NCBI GenBank assembly: GCA_903813345.2
Contig: CAIIXF020000004.1
Coordinates: 27,593,985 to 27,657,984 of the forward strand
Length of the DNA stretch: 64,000 nucleotides
From: Owenia fusiformis
Lineage: Eukaryota > Annelida > Polychaeta > Sabellida > Oweniidae
Direction: 5' to 3'
This document shows, in pieces, positions 55,968-64,000 of the stretch; within the stretch, counting starts at the first letter, position 1, and each line of letters begins with the position of its first letter. The notes under the pieces are model-generated. The model had not been told where the DNA came from. It was given only the letters and a program-made list of their open reading frames with translations, and searched no databases. The position numbers were made by a program, and so were the translations under genes.

Positions 55968-56105
55968 GTTATGTACGGTCGGTTTTGGATACAGTGTTTA
56001 TCGCGCGGGAAATATGTGTATCTCCCTCGGTCCCTGCGGTCCCTCGTGAGATACACATATTTCCCTTGGGATAAACCCTGTATCCAAAACCTCCCAGTAC
56101 ATAAC
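55968..56105. repeat. Palindromic repeat family, copy C (inverted)
   Basis: GTTATGTACGGTCGGTTTTGG at the left, CCAAAACCTCCCAGTACATAAC at the right, with the centre at CCCTCGGTCCCTGCGGTCCC. Same family as 18770-18907 and 46486-46622, in reverse. A decayed half copy is near 56427-56500. Confidence 0.9.
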
Positions 56106-58230
56106 CCTTATTTATCCTATGACAAGTGAGGTTTCAGGTACATAACAGCGGGATATAAAATCGATATCTTGGAGGAGCGGGACATATATATATATCTCCC
56201 GCTGTATATCTCCCACACCAATATTCCCGGGAAAACATTTTCACTCGGTGTAGAAACAGTCAATATTCGTTAGAATATCTCGCTATAGCGAAACTACCAA
56301 AATGGAAGCAGACAGCGATAGATATTTTCTTGAGAATTTTTGGAGAATTTCTTGAAAGTAATGAAATTTATCAGTTGAGATGTCAATGTCTCAGAGATAA
56401 AAGTCACTTGTCATAGGATAAATTAGTTATGTGATGCTCAATATTTCCCTCAGGATATACCCTATATCCAAAACCTACCATAACATAACCCTCATATACA
56501 TACATAATTTACCAATATGAATATAACAAATACACTGAGTCTTAATCATTAGCATAATTTTTAAGTGATCAGGCCCTTAACCAGGAGGGGGGTTGTCAAA
56601 ATTTCTTTCAAAATCATGCAGTTTCTCACCATTCTGCGCACTTCTTAAAGGGAATGCGAAGTTTCATGTTCTAATTTACACGCTGGCTACTTATAACCAT
56701 CATCTATCACTTCAGCTCACTCATTGGACATATCGTGTTTGAACTAACATATAATTCAAGTTCAAAGTACCCATATCTGGATCGCTGCGGATGCCGCCAT
56801 TGTTATGTATCAATGACGTCATTGATGCCTTAAAATTGATGCCTGGGAAATGTCGCTATATAATCACGTCAAACTCGGATCGCAGAAATAGAACACATTT
56901 CACTGATATTTTATAACTATTTCTGTCCGCTTAACATTGTTGCCGCATGTTCATGTCCATATCATATCATATATTTGGAAAAGTTGTTTCAATATATTCT
57001 TCATAGAAATTGAATTGTTGCAATGTATTTTTTCAAATGTTTGTATTTATTTTCTCCAATGTGATATAGTATAGGCCAGGTAGAAAAATCACTAAACTTA
57101 TGAGATATCGGCTGCGCGATTCGGAAGTCATCGCATTATATTCCACTTTAAAAATATCCACTAGAATTATTTTATATAATGATAACACTGGGTCAAAAAG
57201 GATAAATCTGTTCAAATCCTGTAAATGCTTTCTTGTATATTTAACCAATAAATGAGGTAAATGCATTAAAATATTCAAAATGGCATTTACACATAAATGC
57301 ATTACTGTGCATCAATGCATGGGGATTAACGTGGCTAATGTGTTAGCGTATTTGTGGTGAAAATAAGTAAGTTATATCATCGACTGAACGCATCCAACAA
57401 ATAGTTGCATTACCATATTTATGTTAATACACGACATACCATTTAAAATATCAAAATCTATGCTAAGCTAATGTTCATTAATGCGCTGATGAGCATTTAC
57501 GGCACATCATTATTAACCTTAAGGTATACGTCGGCAAATAGGCATACTGCCCCAATTGCTTTCTTACCTAATCATAACTGGTAGATTTCTTCAATCTGTA
57601 GTATTCTATTCAAATATGTATAGGTGCATGAATAGGTGCATATTGGAGAATGAAAGAAATAAAACAAAAAGTAGTAATCCAATGAAACAGTAACTCCCTA
57701 AAGTGTTTAGCCATTTAAATTCCAAGATGAAAAACGCTAACAAAAAAACGAAAAATCGATGTCGTCTAAATGATACGTATGTAAATGTCAATCTCCTAAA
57801 TATTAAGATTGGCATGCCCAATAGCTTTATAAGGACATGCCACTGTCATATTTTCAAAGAACAATACGTAATGTTTAATTTTTCTCAGTTGTTAAACGAC
57901 CAATTTCAATCATCATATCACCGTAGCGACATTCGATATGACAAAAAAGCTTTTCAAAATTCAATGGCATTTCACTTTGGATCATGACAAGAGAAGCCTC
58001 ATAACATTCAGTGATGCGGTGAGACGATGGGGTCAATTGTAGTATGATATTTCATTTCAACGACGATAAGGCAATTGCCGTATTGATAGTACGCCAATAG
58101 ATTAATATTTATTTTATTATATATTTATTTTTTGTTAAAAACAATTCCTGATTTCGAGCTCGAATTAAATTATATAACATCCGTGGTAAGTACAGTTCTA
58201 CAGTATTTTCAAAATGATTTTCATTGTAAT
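56106..58230. other. No gene seen
   Basis: AT-rich sequence with the palindrome-family remnant at 56427-56500. Frames at 57033-57302 and 57703-57987 show no motif. Confidence 0.4.
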
Positions 58231-59434
58231 GGCATACAAGGGTGCACCCCAGTTGTCCGAAACCAAGTTGTCCGAAACCCAGTTGTCCGAAACCCAGTTT
58301 TCCGAAACCCAGTTCTCCGAAACCCAGTTGTCCGAAACCCAGTTGTCCGAAAAATTTAGTCATAATTTACCAGATTAAGGGGGACGCACCTCAAGCCAGT
58401 TTCATGTCATGTATTTGGCAAAATTAATGGCATGGACGCATTCTGATGTATAGATCTCTCTCTCACTTTGAGTTGCATCCATTACACGGCGTTACCAGAA
58501 TGACAGGAACGGGGGATTTATTTTACATTGTGATTCTAAAAAAGGTCATCAAAACACAATATATTTTACGGAACAGTTGATCTTATCTTATTCAATATAT
58601 TTTATATAGGCAAAATAAAATGGAACATTTTGAAACCGATAAAATAAGTTAACGCATAAAACTTTAAGAATAAACAGTACACATATTAGCTTACGTTGTC
58701 AAAATGTTTCGTCGCATTTAATTTCTTAGTCTCTGTCTCTTATCAAATCGTAAAATGTAAAAGAACAAAACATTCTAAACGTAATCACTTGGGATTAACT
58801 GGAAACGAAGACAGGCTGTCCTCGTATCAAATTGGATGTTCTCCCATTCGCAAGAAATTTCATTTTCGCCATGTACTCACTTCATCTTTTTGAATTTAAT
58901 CTCTAGATTATTTCTCGAACAGAGTACCTAAATGAAGAATAATTTTTGGTTTCAAAAGATGTACACGTCAACTTTACTAAATAAATGCCCACTGGCTTGG
59001 GAAAACTATTTCCCTTTTATGAACGCCCATCACCCATTGGAAAAATGTTCCCTCTCAAAAAGCCCCATGGGGCATAAAGAAAATTGGTTTAAAATTGTAG
59101 ACCCCTATGTATGTTAATATGTAAACGCCACTTTGCAATGAGAATAGCATAATTTAACTTTGTTTATTTGAAGATCTGTATCACCTGTATTTTCATCTTT
59201 CTACAGTTTTTATTAGGCTAAATACTAGCCCATGGAGGAATCGTTCAGTTGATATTTACTCTCAAATACACCCTTTACCAATGAAAGAGTGCTCGTTCAT
59301 ATGGATGGATTGGAGTGAAATATGTCAAGTGGAACATTTCAGAGTGCCAAGACCAACTCATTAATGTTAAATGGACCTCTATAAGTGGGATACCTCCCAT
59401 CCCACTTCATCCATTAACGATTAAGGCATTAACA

Positions 59435-59580
59435 TGCACATTGTAACAACCCTCCAAGAAGAAGGAAGTGGAGACAGCTGGACAGGAGGATCAGGAGGTT
59501 GAAACGGGACCGAAGACGAGGCAGGAAAACCGTTGAGCAATATTGGGCTGCCATTACTCATGTCATCATGGAGTTCATAT
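59435..59580 (+). other. Arginine-rich short frame inside the fold-back element
   Basis: A frame of about 45 codons reads PRRRKWRQLDRRIRRLKRDR then RRGRKTVEQYWAAI, ending in TAA. Stops lie upstream, so it would need splicing. The extreme basic content may be chance from a GGAGGA-rich patch. Confidence 0.2.
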
Positions 59581-59713
59581 AATGTGGTTTGAAGATAGAA
59601 CTATAATTTGGCTATACATGGAAAGTGGAACTCGTAGATTATAGTATTAGTGTCATGTTGTTAAGGTTAAAAGTGCATTGTCTTGTTTTCTGAATAAAAC
59701 ACTACAAAAATAA

Positions 59714-59930
59714 AAAATCGTTGGTGCCTCAAACTTGCCCCAAAGAATGGCTATGATCCCACTTTACTTTTAATTTGTTAATGTACAACTGAAAAAATCA
59801 CTTAGTTTGAAATCAACGTAAGACTTTCAATTTTATTTTTTTGTCGAGCTAGAGGTAATTTGTTCAAGAACAAAATTAAGTTGGGATTATAGCCATTCTT
59901 TTGGGAAAGTTTGTGTAATCAACGATTTTA
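59714..59930. repeat. Imperfect hairpin, ~60-bp arms
   Basis: AAAATCGTTG, CAAACTT, AAGAATGGCTAT and ATCCCA occur at 59714-59765. They recur in reverse complement at 59880-59930, around a central ~110 bp. A MITE nested in the 4.7-kb element is likely. Target duplication is not clear. Confidence 0.7.
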
Positions 59931-60065
59931 TGTTGTTGATTTTTTGCATTTTTTCATCCAGGAAGCGAGACAATGCACCTTTATAAGTCATCAGATTCCT
60001 ATTGTCATTGAAACAGAATCAACTCGAGAATAAAGTAAAGTATAAAAAATATTAACAGTATTCCG

Positions 60066-60553
60066 CAGGTGGATGATTTCAACTGCAATAAGCTTAATTC
60101 AAGATGGTAGCCAAAATCGTTCGTTTTCGATAAACCTAAACTAAGTGGAATCTAGATTACAAATGCAAACGCCATGCAAACTAAAAAAGTTATGATAGTA
60201 AACAACCACAAATAAAGGCTCAAACACCCGCAATATTGGAGAAATTCACGTGGAATGACTAACTTAAGTTAATGGTGACGTTGGAATGACACGTGTTAGA
60301 GTCATCAATGGTGAATATCACGTTGGCGTTAGCGTCATGTCATCAACTTCGGTTAGACTCATTCTAAGTAAAGCCGTTTTCTTTAGAATTTTACAATATA
60401 ATATCACGGGTGTTTGAGCCTTTATTTGTGGTTGTTTAGAATCTGAGCTTTATTATTTTTCATGGCTAAAGTTTTAGAATCCAGATTCAGCTTGGTTTAG
60501 CTGTACGTACCGTCTTGAATGAAACTAACTGCAGTTAGAGTCATCCAGCTGTG
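60066..60553. repeat. Fold-back repeat with 30-bp perfect inner arms
   Basis: AACAACCACAAATAAAGGCT then CAAACACCCG (60202-60235 region) is exactly mirrored at 60408-60440. Outer segments (TTCAAGATGG/CCGTCTTGAA, GGATGATTTCAACTGCA/TGCAGTTAGAGTCATCC) are mirrored imperfectly. The centre repeats GGTGACGTTGG, CACGTTGGCG and GAGTCAT motifs. Confidence 0.8.
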
Positions 60554-61433
60554 CAACAGTGATTATTGGCAGACGAGTGTTTTTTCAATTTCGATATCAG
60601 AGTAAATACAGTCCCCTGCATATATGGTTCACGGGAACACATTCACAAAGTGAATTCACTGAAATATTCAGGAAAAACATCTCAGGGAAAACGATTAATG
60701 AAGCAGAGGAACGGCAAAATATATCCTTTTATAGGAAACTTTAATAGGAGAGTAGAGTAATATCGAACCATGCTTTTGTTATGTTATGTTTTCTACATTC
60801 TCCTGGAAATTAGAATGCATGCATCCTTTTTATGCCTTTTCACATAAATATTCTTTCAGGTATTACCTTTATATTGGTTGATATGAATGACACGTATATT
60901 TTAATCGAATGCACCTATCCTCATTTAAATGGTCTACCGAAACACCTGACTTTGTATCTTAATGTAAGTTTGATCAAATTGATTTTACAGTGAATATATG
61001 ATGAAAGTATACCAACTGACGACAACATGAGCTAATATGTGCTATAAAGATTAGATGGATGTTGAAAGAATGTAGAATCATATAAAAGACATGTGATTGT
61101 GTATATATTCATATGTATTAGATATTTCATACGTATGTCTGATACATGTTCGTACGTTTGATCAAAGTAATTTTACGATGTAGATCATGCAAATCTACCG
61201 ACGGAGGAAATGTATATTATATACGTTGAAATATATGTCGCAAGAATATAAATTCATATAGAAATTTATATATATAGGTTTTATCAACACATCCTGTGTT
61301 TGATATTGCTTGATATTCATTCGTTTTGTATGATTGAAGGTACAAATGACTTATGTACATGGTCATTCCTTAATATATTTGTGAATATTCAGAAGCTAAA
61401 ACGTATAATTCACAGCTGTGAGGAGTTACATTG

Positions 61434-61589
61434 ATGATTGTGTCATTCCAACTATTTCTGACCGTATGGATATGGAATGCGGGCCCAACAGTTGGATACG
61501 TATATTCTGACCGTGTGCAATCAGAAACATTATCTTTATACACTGATGTTTATAATTTCAAAATAACATTAAAAACTGCTTGTAAGGTA
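61434..61589 (+). CDS. Possible first exon of a secreted or membrane protein
   Basis: ATG at 61434 gives MIVSFQLFLTVWIWNAGPTV, a plausible signal peptide, then YSDRVQSETLSLYTDVYNF and, ending at TGT AAG, a GTAAAA donor-like site. No homology is recognised. It lies inside the 4747-bp element. A following frame after an acceptor (TTGTTATAG, 61732) reads EIFTNGVTFQINNRKS in matching phase. Confidence 0.3.
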
Positions 61590-62227
61590 AAATTAGGAAA
61601 TAGTATACGCACAAATCAAACTTAATTGAAAATTTTAAGTTATGTTGCTTCAATAAATGATGTTGCTTTTTAATGTAGCATGTGTAGAATAATGATATGC
61701 ATCTCTTTTTTATTTATTTTCTCCTTGTTATAGGGAGAGATTTTCACAAATGGTGTTACGTTTCAAATTAACAATAGAAAAAGTTTTCTTAGTAATAATA
61801 ATAATAATGTGTCAAGGCTTTGATTTATTAAACTCAAAGGAATTTTGTAATAAATCTATAAGAATGATTTTCTACGGAATAAGGGCGTTTATTTGAAAAA
61901 CGGTAGTATGGAAAAGTTTCCCCCTCTTAATAAAGACCCATTGGTCAGGACGTGGGGCAAAGGTTGAACTGTCTCAGAATGTATTGGGAACGAGGTAGAA
62001 ATAAAGAATTCATATGAACGAGTCTTGCAAGATACTAAAGAGATACAAATGCATTTTGATACTCAGTTTTTGGGCAATTAAAACTTCCTGTCTGCATTGA
62101 GTAGTTATTTATTGTCCGGTGTATAATTTTGAAACATTATCCTAATTTTCACAAAACTTTTTTTGATTCTGCAATAGTTAATGGTTGACATCTATGGCAC
62201 AATAAAAACGAATTTTTTTTTATGCAG

Positions 62228-62391
62228 GGTACGTTCATGATACAGATCAAATCTTGGCTCTACTACAAACTATTACACACTTACTTCAACAGTTCAATAT
62301 ATCGCAAAGACACAGTTTTGATTTTGAACAATATCACCAATGGGAGAAATTCTTAAATCTAAATGTTTGGAAAGGAATACGTTTCTACTAA
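62228..62391 (+). CDS. Possible last exon, unknown gene inside the fold-back element
   Basis: The acceptor TTTTTTTTATGCAG ends at 62227. About 53 codons follow to TAA: YVHDTDQILALLQTITHLLQ, then QFNISQRHSFDFEQYHQWEK and FLNLNVWKGIRFY. The amphipathic helix pattern looks protein-like. It may belong with the exon at 61434, but the phases I could derive do not match. Confidence 0.3.
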
Positions 62392-62995
62392 AACATACAA
62401 ACCTCTTATTATGATGAAAAAAGGATAGACATCTGATATGTATATGTGCCACATATATAAGTTATACGAAATGAGCATATTTTATTGATTTATCGAAAAT
62501 TTGGACGAAATCTTAACAATGGGTGGTACTGAACAACCAAAATCTTCTTTTTAGATATTTTTCAGGGTAGAAATATTATCAATTGATATTGGAAAACATA
62601 ATTAACCATATTTTATTGAAAAAAAGGGAATGAAAAAAATTATCAAATGAATATTATATAATTGTCACGGACGTCCATACGTTATTCTAATGAGATAGAT
62701 ATTCCTTTCGCCAGAATATTCTCTTCTGTAGAATGTCCATATAAGTCTATGTTCCGAGAATCTAGTAAGAATATATATATGATCGTGAACTTTCGGACCC
62801 ATTATTGACCGGGCTAACCGATGTCAACGTGATCCCAATGTTATGCTGTCCTGATTCGCGAGGTTGCGACAAGATTCGTTACTAAGAAATTTAATTTTTT
62901 AATTTTCGGAGAACTGGGTTTCGGACAACTGGGTTTCGGAGAACTTGGTTTCGGACAACTGGGTTTCGGACAACTAGGTTGACCCCGGCATACAA

Positions 62996-64000
62996 CCTTT
63001 TGTTTTTCTATATCGGAAAATAAGTGGAACTTTAAAAGCTTCGGTCACATTTGTTCAATGCGACCACACGTCTATCGTATTTCCCTGAAATATATCAGTA
63101 AATTTCTGCGGCAAACATAGGAAAACTACAGTCGACTAAAGGTCACCTTGCTGTCTACGTACACGACATATCCAGTTTTTACAAGGCGTAGAGTCGGAGT
63201 TAAAACTTTTTCTTTCCTGTGGTCACCATAGATATCAACAAGCAGCAGCCAAACCATAGGTCTCACGATGACCGTACGTCGGGTTCACGGTCGACTTGCG
63301 GGTGCGCTTGGATTTCATAGGTTACAATTGACCTTTCCGAACCATAGAACCCCTTGTGGATGCCTTCAAGAAAAACTACGCACGTTGTAGGGCCGCCCTG
63401 CGCTGATCGTGCGTCATCATTTATCAGCCGTCAAAAATTGTAGTTTTTCCTCATAATCAAGATACGCCGTACGGCTATCTTAGCAAATGTGACTGCTAAA
63501 TTATCTGACTGCAGAAATACTTCGGCAACCGTAGAAATCCTACTTACCACAGAAATGATAGACCGTATAGTCCCTGTACAAATGTGACGTGAGGCTAAGA
63601 ATCCATGATAGTAATTGAATACGGTTTTAAAATTTAATTTCTCTGAATACCTGTGTTAAAGATAAACATAAATGCAATGAATATTAAAGTACGAACACGT
63701 ATTTTTGTAATGAGACTAGCAAATTAAACCATTGCATTCTTGGAAATTCAAGATGGGTTGGTTGAATTAATTTTATTATGTTTTATTCAAATAGTTTGCA
63801 TTCGCCTGATAGAATTAGCATTAGCATTCCATAGGTAAAAAGCAATTCCGAAATGCCGGCGTCAATATTCTATTGAAATCGTTCTTTATTACGGGTGGTA
63901 TATACATATTCTTTTAGTTCATTTGAAATGATTTCTTTGGTTTTGGAATGGCAACAACTCGGCATTCATTTTTTGATTCAAAAATGGCGCCACAAAACTT
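62996..64000. other. No gene seen
   Basis: Somewhat higher G+C to 63600. Short repeated motifs such as CGTACGTCGGGTTCACGG and TACGCCGTACGGC occur. No reading frame with support, and no element ends recognised. Confidence 0.4.

Larger units (their letters stand above)
58240..62986. mobile_element. 4747-bp element with inverted terminal arrays of a 15-bp repeat and 9-bp target duplication
   Basis: GGCATACAA directly precedes (58231-58239) and follows (62987-62995) the element. The ends are GGGTGCACCCCAGTTGTCCG and, inverted, GGGGTCAACCTAGTTGTCCG. Inside each end a 15-bp unit CCCAGTTGTCCGAAA is tandemly repeated: seven times at the left (58250-58352) and five at the right in inverse orientation (62905-62975). 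Units vary at one base (TTGTCC, TTTTCC, TTCTCC). Terminal repeat arrays of this kind recall Foldback/Galileo-type and Mutator-like elements, which make 7-11 bp duplications. No transposase is recognised inside. Confidence 0.85.

Noticed and set aside
57033-57302. 89-codon minus-strand frame
   Set aside because: No recognisable domain, splice signals or repeat context. Treated as chance.
58250-58352. CRISPR-like array of short repeats
   Set aside because: The 15-bp units abut without spacers and lie in an animal genome at the end of a transposon. It is a tandem repeat.

Overview
This is animal genomic DNA. It is AT-rich, its genes are split by GT-AG introns, coding density is low, and most of what can be recognised is transposable elements and their debris. 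The mix (hAT, mariner, PIF/Harbinger, Merlin-like, gypsy and LINE elements, YqaJ-like and RecQ-like fragments, and an uncharacterised multi-copy protein family) looks to me like a marine invertebrate, possibly a mollusc or other lophotrochozoan. The sequence alone does not fix the species. There is one short assembly gap (17029-17051). I saw no tRNA, rRNA or CRISPR array.

0-10 kb: Harbinger transposase remnants (27-320 and 4612-4770), three possible host exons (886-1116, 2675-2788, 6112-6368), a MITE with a TATTAT duplication (5613-6049) and a fold-back element with a 10-bp target duplication (8480-9259). 10-17 kb: an apparently intact autonomous hAT transposon (10296-14355) sits in one copy of a 1.05-kb tandem duplication. 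The second copy (14952-16000) preserves the empty site. 17-24 kb: a decayed fragment of an uncharacterised protein family cut by a mariner-type element, an orphan LINE ORF1, and YqaJ-like and retroelement fragments.

24-31.3 kb: a young LTR element whose two 1156-bp LTRs are nearly identical, but whose interior keeps only the RNase H tail and integrase. Next to it is an older gypsy remnant with integrase upstream of reverse transcriptase (Gmr1-like order), split by a 432-bp element at a TTA duplication. 33-37 kb: a 1.76-kb mariner-like element without a transposase, a RecQ helicase fragment amplified four times at about 181 bp, a YqaJ nuclease remnant, and a promoter-like NRF-1 palindrome plus TATA box.

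40.5-46.3 kb is the most interesting unit. It is a 5830-bp element with about 50-bp inverted termini starting CACGGTG and a perfect 5-bp target duplication (ACCTT), as in the Transib/RAG group. Two genes start inside its termini and converge: a small spliced basic protein and a C2H2 zinc-finger protein. No transposase is visible. An intact, intron-bearing mariner (42139-44100) is nested inside. 47-54 kb holds more fragments of unknown genes, a Merlin-like remnant, and a longer copy of the uncharacterised family, into which a 601-bp MITE and a 585-bp LINE fragment have each inserted. Leaving out either insertion returns the frame. 55-63 kb holds palindromic repeats and a 4747-bp element with inverted arrays of a 15-bp repeat at its ends and a 9-bp target duplication.

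Most of the window is thus a record of nested insertions, and relative ages can be read from it. The apparently complete mobile-element genes are the hAT transposase and the nested mariner transposase.
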